Positions 42,139 to 51,006 of a stretch of DNA of 55,299 nt are shown piece after piece; the first letter of the stretch is position 1, and each line of letters opens with the position of its first letter. A model generated the notes under the pieces. The model saw nothing but the letters and a program-made list of their open reading frames with translations. It was not told the origin of the DNA and made no database searches. This DNA comes from Bacteroidota bacterium. Lineage in GTDB: Bacteria > Bacteroidota > Bacteroidia > UBA7662 > CANHCV01. The stretch spans positions 1 to 55,299 of the forward strand of contig CANHCV010000010.1 of NCBI GenBank assembly GCA_947459245.1, read 5' to 3'. The position numbers and the translations under genes were made by a program.

Positions 42139-43614
42139 ATGAAAAAAGGAATCTTCTGTTTACTTCTTTTGTTTTCGGTGAATTGCCTTTTTTCCCAATC
42201 CATCCCACTTGAGGTGGTTAACGTTGATCGTACTTCGGTCGACGAATCGTTGTACCCCGGTGCTCAAAAACTGCAAGGGAACATTCATTTTAAACAAGGA
42301 GATGCTCATTTGTACTGCGATTCGGGGTATTTTTATCCGTCTCAGAACCGATTGCTCGCAAAAGGCCAAGTTCGTCTCATTCAAGAAGCTTTTAAAGCCA
42401 CCTGTTTTGAATTGGATTATTCAGGAGAAACCCGTTTGGCACTGTTGCAAGGTGGTGTTCAGTTAACGGAAGAAAATCAACGATTGCGTACGCAGCGGGT
42501 GGAATACCGAACTGATACCCGGGTGGGAAGTTATCGAACCAAAGGACAAATTGATGCACCCGGGATTCGCGCAACTTCCGATTCCGGATATTTCTATCGG
42601 GATCAGTCGTTGGTACTGTTGATTGGAAATGCCCAAATAGAAGACAAAACCGTTTCCATTAAGGCAGATAGCATAGGATTTCGAAAAGATATCGAGCAGT
42701 TGCAGTTTTTTCAAAAAACCAAATTTTTGCTGGATGGCCAAAAAGGAATGTGCAATGGAGGGTTTTACTCAAAATTAAATCAACAAGCAACATTATTGAA
42801 CGGCGTTCGAATGACCGATAGCGCTGGGAATGAGTTGCTATGCGATACGTTTGTGTGGAACAAAAAGTTGAATTCCCAGGAAGTTCGTGGCCCTTTTTCC
42901 CTGAAAGATTCGTCAAACAGCCAATGCATTTGGGGGAATTACCTGAAACGTTGGGCAACCAACGACTCGATTTTCGTTTCGAAAAACGTTTTGGTTAGGT
43001 GGATCGATGAAAAAGATACAACCTATTTATTTACCGATACCTTAACTGGAAACCCTTTGGCGTATTTTTCTTTCCCAGAAAATCACTTGAAAAACGATTC
43101 CATGTTGGGCATTTGTGGTTTTTTGAAATACAACAAGGCAGATTCATCCATTTTTTTAGAAAAGAACCCCATGATTTGGAACGATGATTTTCAAGTTTCT
43201 GCCCAGCGAATGGTCCAAAAAAAGTCAGGAAAGAAGCAATGGGTAGAATGTTTTGATTCGTGTTATGTTTTGCAATGGGTAGATTGTTGCCATACCAATC
43301 AAATAAAGTCCGACTCACTTGTCCTTACCTTTTCAACCGATCAGTCCAAAGAAATGCTTGCCAATGGTCGTGTATCCACGATTTATTACGATGTAACGGG
43401 AAAGAAAATTGAACGAGAAACGGAGGTTCAAGCTGAAAAACTCACGGCGATTTGGGAAGCTGGAAAAATTAAATTCCTCTCGTACCAACAACATCCGAAA
43501 ATAAAACTTCAAAGGCCCGAGAAGAAAGGCAAGAAGTTGGATGGAATCAATCCGAAACGGGAAAAATACTTTGAAGAGTTGTTCTTTTGGACAAAAATTA
43601 ATCGCATTTACTAA
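42139..43614 (+). CDS. OstA-like protein (LPS transport, LptA-related)
   Basis: 491 residues: signal peptide MKKGIFCLLLLFSVNCLFSQ, then repeated beta-jellyroll strands of the OstA/LptA type (GNIHFKQGDAHLYCDSGYFYPSQNRLLAKGQV, then AEKLTAIWEAGKIKF near the end). OstA domains bridge LPS through the periplasm. The length, over twice that of E. coli LptA, is usual for the Bacteroidota OstA-like family. It is convergent with the TPR gene and overlaps its end by 17 bases. Confidence 0.9.
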   Translation: MKKGIFCLLLLFSVNCLFSQSIPLEVVNVDRTSVDESLYPGAQKLQGNIHFKQGDAHLYCDSGYFYPSQNRLLAKGQVRLIQEAFKATCFELDYSGETRLALLQGGVQLTEENQRLRTQRVEYRTDTRVGSYRTKGQIDAPGIRATSDSGYFYRDQSLVLLIGNAQIEDKTVSIKADSIGFRKDIEQLQFFQKTKFLLDGQKGMCNGGFYSKLNQQATLLNGVRMTDSAGNELLCDTFVWNKKLNSQEVRGPFSLKDSSNSQCIWGNYLKRWATNDSIFVSKNVLVRWIDEKDTTYLFTDTLTGNPLAYFSFPENHLKNDSMLGICGFLKYNKADSSIFLEKNPMIWNDDFQVSAQRMVQKKSGKKQWVECFDSCYVLQWVDCCHTNQIKSDSLVLTFSTDQSKEMLANGRVSTIYYDVTGKKIERETEVQAEKLTAIWEAGKIKFLSYQQHPKIKLQRPEKKGKKLDGINPKREKYFEELFFWTKINRIY

Positions 43615-45736
43615 GCCATTGCTCGGCCTGAGGATACCCCATTCTTTTTGCTGTTTTGATGGCCTCGCATCCTTTAGAAAGTTGGGAGCCGTCTTTAATG
43701 TACGCTACTCCCAAATTGTAGTACACTTCCGCCGTTTTCTGATCTAGAAGCAATAACCGTTCTCCATCTTGAATGGCTTCTTGGTAATGCGAGTGGTTGA
43801 TGTTTAAAATCGTGCGATTCAATAGAAAATCAGGGTTATTGGGATCAAGTTCAATGGCTGTGGAATAATTTGCCAAGGCTTTATCATAGTTTCCTTTTCC
43901 GGCATACAAATTTCCACGGGTATAAAAAACCAATCCGTTTTTCGGGTCCAACTTCTCCCATTCCGCCAAATACGGCAATGCATCATTGAGGTCGCCCAAT
44001 TTGGCCGCTGCGAAGGCAAGGTTTGGATAAATATCTCCAGCTTTCTCAGGTAGGTTTTTCAAGGCGATTTCAAGGTCTTTTTTCCCTGTACCGTAATCTT
44101 GTAGCGCCAGGCTAACCACTCCTTTGAGCAGGTAAGCTTGGTAGTAATTGGGAGAAAGTTTGATGCATTGGATGAGCGCCACATTGGATGCAGGATAGTC
44201 GTTTAACTTGTAGCAAACGTTCGCAAGTTGATAAAACACCTTTCCATTATCGGGTTGAATTTGAGTGTTCTTAATTCTCAACGATTTGGCCTCCAGGAGT
44301 TGTTTTGTTTGTTCGTAACAATAGGCCAAATTGCTGATGACCATGGCATCATCACCATTTTTATCCAAATATTTTTCAAATCCAGCTATGGCTAAATCGT
44401 ATTTTTTCTCATTGAGATTGGCATAAGATTCGATCAGTTGAGCGTTTTTTGAATTCGGATTTTCACGTTGCGCTTTTTCTGCATAGAGATTAAATTTCTC
44501 TGAATCAAATATCTTTTGGCTGTAAATAAAAGCGAGCATCGCATACGTTTGTGCACCGGAATATCCAGGCAAAGTAGATTCCAAGATTTTCGCGGCCTCG
44601 ACGTAATTCCCTGACAAATAATAGGCCTTCCCTAACAAATAAGTTGCTTCTGGTTTACTAGCAAATGAACTTTTTAATTCAGTTGCTTTTTCAAGCAACT
44701 GAGGATCCTTCATTTCCATTAAACATTTCAACAATTGGGATTTCCCTTCGTAGTTGTTAGGATCAATTTCTACAACTTTTTGAGCGTCCTTTAATGCACT
44801 TTCAAAGTCCTTTTTTCGGTAATAAACAATCGATCGATTTAATAATGCAGAAGCATTCCGTTTATTATTTTCGATGGATTGATTCAAGAGCGTGAGTGCT
44901 TCATCTAAATTCCCTTCCTCAATATGGCTTTTTGCTAGATTTACTTCCAAAAAATCGGCCTTGTACCCTAACGAACTCAGCGTAGCAATCGTTTCTTTAA
45001 ATTTAACCTTCTGCCCTGTTTTCTGATAAATCATCGCCAATTGGGAATATGCAACCACTTGATTGGGTTGAATAGCAATCACCTTTTCCAATACCTTTTG
45101 AGCTTCTTGATCATTTCCCAATCGAGTCAATGCCTCAGATTTCCATAACAACGTTTCAATATGGTTGGGTGTAATGCTCAATCGTTTATCAAATTCATCA
45201 ACCGCCTTTTGATACGATTTTAAGGAATAGAAAACAAAACCTTTGTTAAACAGCAGATTTTTCTCATTTGGGAATTTCTCCAAACCTTTATTGCACCATT
45301 CCTCAGCAACAGGAAAATCTTGCATCCGAATAAAACTCAAAGAGATAAATCGGTATGCGTAGGAAATCAACTCATTTTGATTGGACTGACTAATTACTTT
45401 TTTGAAATCCTCAACGGCGCCAGAATAATTTTTAGTGTGATACTGAGCATAACCACGTCGATTATACGAATCATAGGTTTTGTAGTTCAAAGAAATGGAA
45501 CTATCGAAATCGTTGATTGCTTTGAAATAGTCTTCCTTCGCTAAACGGGTAACACCACGATTGTAATAGGCAATTCCACTCGGTTTTTGTTGAATTTCTT
45601 GATTCAAAAATTCTTCAGCCAAACTAAAATTCCCCTTTGAAAATGCTTCATTGGCGAGTTGAATGTTGCTTTGGGCATACCCTCTATTCCAACAAAGACT
45701 TGAGAATAAGATTAAGAGGAAAAACCGATTACTCAT
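43598..45736 (-). CDS. Tetratricopeptide repeat protein, exported
   Basis: 712 residues: signal peptide ending RGYAQ, then TPR repeats over almost the whole length (about 20 units of 34 residues; for example AYYNRGVTRLAKEDYFKAINDFDSSISL and GLVFYTRGNLYAGKGNYDKALANYSTAIELDPNNP). It is a periplasmic or surface scaffold for protein interactions; the partner is unknown. The start follows the upstream T9SS gene by 9 bases, so it ends the ddl-PASTA-T9SS-TPR operon. Confidence 0.9.
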   Translation of the reverse strand: MSNRFFLLILFSSLCWNRGYAQSNIQLANEAFSKGNFSLAEEFLNQEIQQKPSGIAYYNRGVTRLAKEDYFKAINDFDSSISLNYKTYDSYNRRGYAQYHTKNYSGAVEDFKKVISQSNQNELISYAYRFISLSFIRMQDFPVAEEWCNKGLEKFPNEKNLLFNKGFVFYSLKSYQKAVDEFDKRLSITPNHIETLLWKSEALTRLGNDQEAQKVLEKVIAIQPNQVVAYSQLAMIYQKTGQKVKFKETIATLSSLGYKADFLEVNLAKSHIEEGNLDEALTLLNQSIENNKRNASALLNRSIVYYRKKDFESALKDAQKVVEIDPNNYEGKSQLLKCLMEMKDPQLLEKATELKSSFASKPEATYLLGKAYYLSGNYVEAAKILESTLPGYSGAQTYAMLAFIYSQKIFDSEKFNLYAEKAQRENPNSKNAQLIESYANLNEKKYDLAIAGFEKYLDKNGDDAMVISNLAYCYEQTKQLLEAKSLRIKNTQIQPDNGKVFYQLANVCYKLNDYPASNVALIQCIKLSPNYYQAYLLKGVVSLALQDYGTGKKDLEIALKNLPEKAGDIYPNLAFAAAKLGDLNDALPYLAEWEKLDPKNGLVFYTRGNLYAGKGNYDKALANYSTAIELDPNNPDFLLNRTILNINHSHYQEAIQDGERLLLLDQKTAEVYYNLGVAYIKDGSQLSKGCEAIKTAKRMGYPQAEQWLSKCD

Positions 45737-45745
45737 TCAACAAAT

Positions 45746-47545
45746 TTAATCTTTCAAAAACTTAAAATAAATCCTTTCTCCATGAACATTGATGTTCAAA
45801 AACATCAAACCGTGCATGGAAGGATTCAATTGAATTTGTCCATCAAAAATGAAGCCACTTTGCATTTTCTGTCCCATTGATGAATAAATTTCAAAACTTG
45901 GACTTTCTAAAGTGTTTAATCCTGAAATAAACAGTTGTTCTTGGGCCGGGTTGGGATAAACTGAAATGGATTCTCGTTGAAGATCCTGAGTCGGGATTTT
46001 CAAATTGGCTCTTTTCCCTAGAATTGGACGCATCATCCAAGCACCAGGAATTCCGGAAGATTGCCAGGTTCCCGCTACATTGTAAAACATGTTCGAATTA
46101 GCCGTATCATTTCGATCTAACCCCAAACTCAATACTTTATCGGTATTCTGCTGCCAACCGATGTAAAAGGTATCTGAAATTGCAATGGCCGAATCAAAAT
46201 CATAATTCACAAATCCATTGTAAAACCGCTGGTATTTAGGCTTTTGAAAGTTAGACTGATAGATGAGTTGTTCCCCTTTGCCGGTGCCTGGTTCGGGAAT
46301 GGATTTCCAAACCATCAAGGTAAACAATTCCCTGGAAACATCAGTTTTTATGGGAATAAATGACAATGAAACTCCTCTTAATGAATCTGCTCGGGTAGAA
46401 ATAAACCGATAAGCAATTCTTCCTCCATTGGTATTCAAGCCGTAACCGTATTCTGCGGTTCCGTCATCGTAAGCATATTGATTATAGAAAACATACCTTC
46501 TTTTGATCGTATCATTGGATTTAATGATGGAGCTGTTCGAACCAATGGAATAAACCGCATCCAATTCAAAAGAATCGGTCCCGATAAGCGGAATAGAAAA
46601 TGGAAAATACGTGCGGGTATTGCTGGTTGAATTCGCCACAAGTGACTGAGAATGTATTTGAAATCCACTTCGTGGTTCCACATAACTTGCTGCGGTAGCG
46701 ATGGTTTGAATTCCATACCCCAAAACATTGAAGGTCGTTTGATGGCCGTTGGATAAAAATCGGGATGAATCTGATTTAAAATGCAAATATGGAACCTGTG
46801 TAAATCCGTTTTTTAAAAGATTCCCTGGTGTTGTACTGTAAGCAAAATCGTAAACTACGGTATCATTGTACAACCGATTTGCGGCAAGGCGAACATAATC
46901 AACATGCCAGTGGTCCAAAAATCCAACCAAACTGCTATAGTTACGAATTCGGAAACGAAAACCCGAATGTAAAAAATTGGTATCGATAACTGGAATTAAA
47001 ACCTGTTTCCAAACACCCACCGAAGTTCCCGGAGTGCCCCAAACGGTATTCCAAAATCCATTTTTGTTGTAGAAATCCACGACCAAAGAATCGTTGATCT
47101 CCGGTGCCTCTCCTAACCCTTCGGCTTGGTAATAAAAACTCAAATAAATGGAATCTGAACCTCTGCGATTTTGTAATTGAAAGGCTTTTGAAGATAGTGT
47201 ATCGCTCGGACCCGACATTCCAACGGCTTGAATATCGTAAGGCAACCCTTGTTCATTCAATCCATCGAAAGTTGCAATGCCCAATGTAGGAGCATTTACA
47301 GACATGTGGTTATTAACGTAAACCTGATAATCCATCCAATTGGAAGAATTAGGAAAAATTTCGGTGGATGAAAAATCATCTTCAAAAGGTAGATTGAGCG
47401 TGTCTAAACGACCAAAAAAACGGGAAGAAACTCTTTTATCAAATTCATTTTTCACGCGAATATTTTGTGAAATAACAGCGGTTTTTTCCTGGGAAAACAG
47501 AAAAATGGGACAAAACAAAAGAAGAAATATGTTGAATTTAGTCAT
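45746..47545 (-). CDS. T9SS type A sorting domain-containing protein
   Basis: 599 residues: signal peptide ending LFSQ, a beta-sandwich region (NLPFEDDFSS... about 40-230) of the kind found in Bacteroidota jellyroll surface proteins, a middle part without recognised domains, and a C-terminal type A tail (SVYPNPAQEQLFISG, FEIYSSMGQKMQSG, GLMFLNINV). Exported by T9SS; ligand unknown. It overlaps the PASTA gene by 8 bases, which ties a secreted protein to cell-wall genes in one operon. Confidence 0.88.
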   Translation of the reverse strand: MTKFNIFLLLFCPIFLFSQEKTAVISQNIRVKNEFDKRVSSRFFGRLDTLNLPFEDDFSSTEIFPNSSNWMDYQVYVNNHMSVNAPTLGIATFDGLNEQGLPYDIQAVGMSGPSDTLSSKAFQLQNRRGSDSIYLSFYYQAEGLGEAPEINDSLVVDFYNKNGFWNTVWGTPGTSVGVWKQVLIPVIDTNFLHSGFRFRIRNYSSLVGFLDHWHVDYVRLAANRLYNDTVVYDFAYSTTPGNLLKNGFTQVPYLHFKSDSSRFLSNGHQTTFNVLGYGIQTIATAASYVEPRSGFQIHSQSLVANSTSNTRTYFPFSIPLIGTDSFELDAVYSIGSNSSIIKSNDTIKRRYVFYNQYAYDDGTAEYGYGLNTNGGRIAYRFISTRADSLRGVSLSFIPIKTDVSRELFTLMVWKSIPEPGTGKGEQLIYQSNFQKPKYQRFYNGFVNYDFDSAIAISDTFYIGWQQNTDKVLSLGLDRNDTANSNMFYNVAGTWQSSGIPGAWMMRPILGKRANLKIPTQDLQRESISVYPNPAQEQLFISGLNTLESPSFEIYSSMGQKMQSGFIFDGQIQLNPSMHGLMFLNINVHGERIYFKFLKD

Positions 47546-48332
47546 TCCCGCCTTCTTGGTTTACAGGTTTCTCCGAATTGGGTTTAATGGCCAATTCAAT
47601 GCGAGTTCCTATTCTAATTTGATCGATAAAATGTGCATCGGGTTTTTGTCTTTGCACCCAAAATTCGGAAGAATCACCATCAAGTTCGCCTCTTACAAAC
47701 ACTTCAATACCTTTTGAATTGGCCAATTGGATGGCTTCTTGCAGGGATAAACCGGTTAAAATTGGATTTTCAATAAGGGAATCGAGGGAAGCAACGGCCA
47801 TCACTAAATCGATGATGGTTCCTTTGGGTAATAGCTGCCCAAATTTTACTGTTTTTCCGTTTGTTTTTGATTCCAAAACATAGGTACCATTTTTCACCAT
47901 ATCGGTTGGGCGCTCTTCTGTTTCACCCAAGCGAAAGCCAGCGTTTTCGATGAGCGCTTTGGTCATTCTCATGGAATACCCTTCTTTAACCGGATAAGGG
48001 GTTTTGGGAACATCGAAAGCGGTAACCGAGACATAAATTTTTCGACCATTTTTAACAAATGAAGCCGGTTTTGGATCTTGTTCCATGATCATTCCTCCGG
48101 GTTTCCCTGGGAAATACGTTGAATCGGTAATCACATACTCAAAATCATTTGGATTGTCTTCTTCTTCAACGAGAGCGTACGATTTGCCGATAAGGTTAGG
48201 AACAGGAATTTTCTCACCATGCCGGGTGTACGATTTTGCCCACTGCAAAACCACAAAAATGATCACCAAAAAAATCAATAAGGCTAAACTGCCTTGAATC
48301 CACCATGGTTTTCTTTTAAGATTCTCCAACAT
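47538..48332 (-). CDS. PASTA domain-containing membrane protein
   Basis: 264 residues from ATG 48332 (48350 is an alternative start). A single N-terminal membrane helix (LALLIFLVIIFVVLQWA) is followed by three PASTA repeats: IPVPNLIGKSYALVEE, TPYPVKEGYSMRMTKALIENAGFRLGE and NPILTGLSLQEAIQLANSKGI. No kinase or penicillin-binding domain is attached, so it is a stand-alone periplasmic PASTA protein, presumably binding peptidoglycan. It overlaps the Ddl gene by 17 bases, fitting a role with uncross-linked muropeptides. Confidence 0.92.
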   Translation of the reverse strand: MLENLKRKPWWIQGSLALLIFLVIIFVVLQWAKSYTRHGEKIPVPNLIGKSYALVEEEDNPNDFEYVITDSTYFPGKPGGMIMEQDPKPASFVKNGRKIYVSVTAFDVPKTPYPVKEGYSMRMTKALIENAGFRLGETEERPTDMVKNGTYVLESKTNGKTVKFGQLLPKGTIIDLVMAVASLDSLIENPILTGLSLQEAIQLANSKGIEVFVRGELDGDSSEFWVQRQKPDAHFIDQIRIGTRIELAIKPNSEKPVNQEGGND

Positions 48333-51003
48333 GAATTCGCTCCTTTCCAAAATTTAATATCTGCTCAATGAACTCCACCGGTTTGTATCCGCTCAATGCA
48401 CATTGATGAAAAATGCAAGTTGCGGGTGTCATTCCAGGCAAAGAATTCACCTCAATGATGATCGTATCAACGTTGTTTTCATCGAAAATCCTAACAAATG
48501 CGTCGATTCTGCAATAACCAGTAACACCGAGAATTTCGGCTGCTCTTTTCAAATCCGACTGCACTTTCAATGAAATTTTCTTCGCTTTGATGGGATCTAA
48601 ATCATAACGTGCCGGGGTGATGTTTAGTCCTTCTCCGGCTAAAAATTTCTCTTCTAAACTAAGAACTTCTGAAACGGCCACCGACTCGCTGGGTTCAAAC
48701 GTTTCGTAAACGAGTTGGCCGTTTTCGTATTTCGTAAGCATCCCACCGGTTACCTCCAAGAAATGTTTTGCGCCGTGAGAATCAATAAATTCTTCAAGTA
48801 GAAACACCGATTTCATTGGGAATTCTTCTTTCATTTGCAATCCTAAAACTCTGGCATCTTGCTCATTGAGCTCTTCGGAATCTCGGAAAATCAATCGGCA
48901 AAACGATTCCAATTCTTGGCGCGTTTTAATTTTTTTCACCGCACTGGAACATCCATCGTCAACGGGTTTTGCAATAAACGGAAACGGAAAATCAGAAACA
49001 ATCTCATCCATTAACTGCGATCCTTTTTGGATCCAATCGGTTTTATCAATCAATCGGTGTTGGGCAACAAGGAAACCGTGTTGTTTGAGAACTTCTTTGG
49101 TTTTATACTTATCGATGGTAAGTGCTGCTCCTGCCGGCATGGATCCATTGAAGGGAAGTCCCACTTGAATCAATCGTTGCTGTAGGGTTCCATCTTCTCC
49201 TGGGCGACCATGAAGAGCAATAAAAACCTCTTCCACCCTAGACTTTAACTCCTCAAAAGTAATTTCCTGTGGAGACAAAATGCTGTCTTGAGCAAAAAAA
49301 ATCGTTATTTCCGATGCTTCCTGCTGAATTTTTTGAAGAATGGGATGAACCGTATAGTGGTTTATTTTCTCTTTAATGTCATCGGCATTATCTTTCAAAT
49401 GCAAATTCATGGGAATGGCATGCAAATGAAAATGATCAGCATCTCCAGAAAGGAAAATGGAAATGGGCCTAAAAATTCCTGATGATGCCAATTTTTCAAA
49501 AACATTTCTTCCACTTTCCACACTGATGTGTCTTTCGCTACTATACCCCCCCATAATCACTGCGATGTTCCGAAGTGAATGACTTGGCGATTGAAAGGAT
49601 TGAACCAAATGGTCCAAACGAACCAACAAACTTTCCAGTTGTCGGGCATAAAACCCTTTTCTTTTTCGGGCAACCAAGGATGTTCGAATGATGTAGGTTA
49701 AAAACTGGGATGGATTTAAACCCATTTCTGCAGCTTGATGGAAAAAGAATGAACTGGGCATCATCCCTGACGTGGTGTTCGGATCGTTCAAGAAAATGCG
49801 CCCATCTTCACCAAAAAAACCATCAATTCGAGCGTAAACGTCAAAATGAAAGGTTTTAAAGAGGGAAACACAATGCTCTCGAATGGACTCAATGTGAGCC
49901 TCTTCCAATTCAATAGGAGTAACTTTTCTACTTAAACCGGGCAAGTATTTTGAACGGTAATCGAAAATTTCATTGCCTTTCACAATTCCTGTTGGAGGAA
50001 GTGCGAGGGGTTCACCGTTCATGTTTTCAACAACAATGCAGGAAAACTCCTGACCTGAAATGAAAGCTTCAACCAAAACCGTGCACTCACCGTCCAACGC
50101 TTCCAAAATCAATGATTCATCATTATCTGAAAAGTATTCTTCCAAGGTTTGGTACAAATCATCGGGGTGAAATATTTCTCTTTGGAGGGTTTCCGACCAA
50201 ACGGGCAACCCAATTCCACTGCGAATATCAATGAAATCTTTGATCCAATTGATTTTTTCAATGTTTGAACTCTTTTTCCAAAGGTCTGCTTGAATCTTTT
50301 CAATGAAAAGCGCTTTAGAAACTGCTTTTGAAAAAGATTCATAATCATCAACCTCTACTACAGAAATTCCGATGGAACTTCCTTGATTCGCAGCTTTGAT
50401 GACCATGGGCAAGCCAATATCGGAAAGTACTTGGTGGTAAAAATCTCGTTTATTGGCTTCATTTTGCCATTCATCTCGGGAGAAATGAATGTAGGATGGA
50501 ACATCGAAATCTCCCTCCATCATTTCTTTTTGAATGGCTTTGTTCATGCCAAACGCACTCGGAAGAATTCCAGAACCGGTATAAGGAATTCCAAACCATT
50601 CCAGCAGACCCTGCAATTTTCCATCTTCCCCATTCACTCCATGAAGCGCCAAAAAAGCAACATCAATCTTTTCTTTAAGTTCCTGAATGGAAAGAACATG
50701 GCCTAATCCTTCAAGCAACTGAAGCTCTTCTTGTTTGTTTGACGGATGAAGTGATTCAGCATAAAATTGAAATCCAAACTTGGATTTCATGTGCTTGGAA
50801 GAAGGATAAAAATCACGAATGCTTCCTTTGTATAAAAAGGACCAATGCAGCTCGATGAAATTTCCGAAACTATCTACAAAAATGGGGATAGGTTCAAAAA
50901 TTGCCTTGTTCAGGTTATCGAAAACCGTTCTTCCGCCAGCGAAAGAAATTTCTCTTTCCCTGGAATTTCCACCAAAAAATATTCCTACGCGAATCCGATC
51001 CAT
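48316..51003 (-). CDS. ddl: Tandem (two-module) D-alanine--D-alanine ligase
   Basis: 895 residues, about two and a half times a normal Ddl, with two complete ATP-grasp ligase modules. Module 1 (about 1-460) starts GIFFGGNSREREISFAGGR, keeps FDYRSKYLPG in the omega loop and ends in a diverged metal segment, NDPNTTSGMMPSS. Module 2 (about 477-895) starts AVIMGGYSSERHISVESGR, has EEKFLAGEG in the omega loop (Phe where Tyr is usual), and ends in the canonical EVNSLPGMTP. There is no frameshift or stop between modules. It makes the D-Ala-D-Ala (or D-Ala-D-X) end of the peptidoglycan stem. Confidence 0.93.
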   Translation of the reverse strand: MDRIRVGIFFGGNSREREISFAGGRTVFDNLNKAIFEPIPIFVDSFGNFIELHWSFLYKGSIRDFYPSSKHMKSKFGFQFYAESLHPSNKQEELQLLEGLGHVLSIQELKEKIDVAFLALHGVNGEDGKLQGLLEWFGIPYTGSGILPSAFGMNKAIQKEMMEGDFDVPSYIHFSRDEWQNEANKRDFYHQVLSDIGLPMVIKAANQGSSIGISVVEVDDYESFSKAVSKALFIEKIQADLWKKSSNIEKINWIKDFIDIRSGIGLPVWSETLQREIFHPDDLYQTLEEYFSDNDESLILEALDGECTVLVEAFISGQEFSCIVVENMNGEPLALPPTGIVKGNEIFDYRSKYLPGLSRKVTPIELEEAHIESIREHCVSLFKTFHFDVYARIDGFFGEDGRIFLNDPNTTSGMMPSSFFFHQAAEMGLNPSQFLTYIIRTSLVARKRKGFYARQLESLLVRLDHLVQSFQSPSHSLRNIAVIMGGYSSERHISVESGRNVFEKLASSGIFRPISIFLSGDADHFHLHAIPMNLHLKDNADDIKEKINHYTVHPILQKIQQEASEITIFFAQDSILSPQEITFEELKSRVEEVFIALHGRPGEDGTLQQRLIQVGLPFNGSMPAGAALTIDKYKTKEVLKQHGFLVAQHRLIDKTDWIQKGSQLMDEIVSDFPFPFIAKPVDDGCSSAVKKIKTRQELESFCRLIFRDSEELNEQDARVLGLQMKEEFPMKSVFLLEEFIDSHGAKHFLEVTGGMLTKYENGQLVYETFEPSESVAVSEVLSLEEKFLAGEGLNITPARYDLDPIKAKKISLKVQSDLKRAAEILGVTGYCRIDAFVRIFDENNVDTIIIEVNSLPGMTPATCIFHQCALSGYKPVEFIEQILNFGKERIHVGES

Positions 51004-51006
51004 GAA

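Noticed and set aside
48316-51003. Tandem Ddl as an assembly duplication
   Set aside because: The two modules differ clearly in sequence throughout, so they are not copies of one read.
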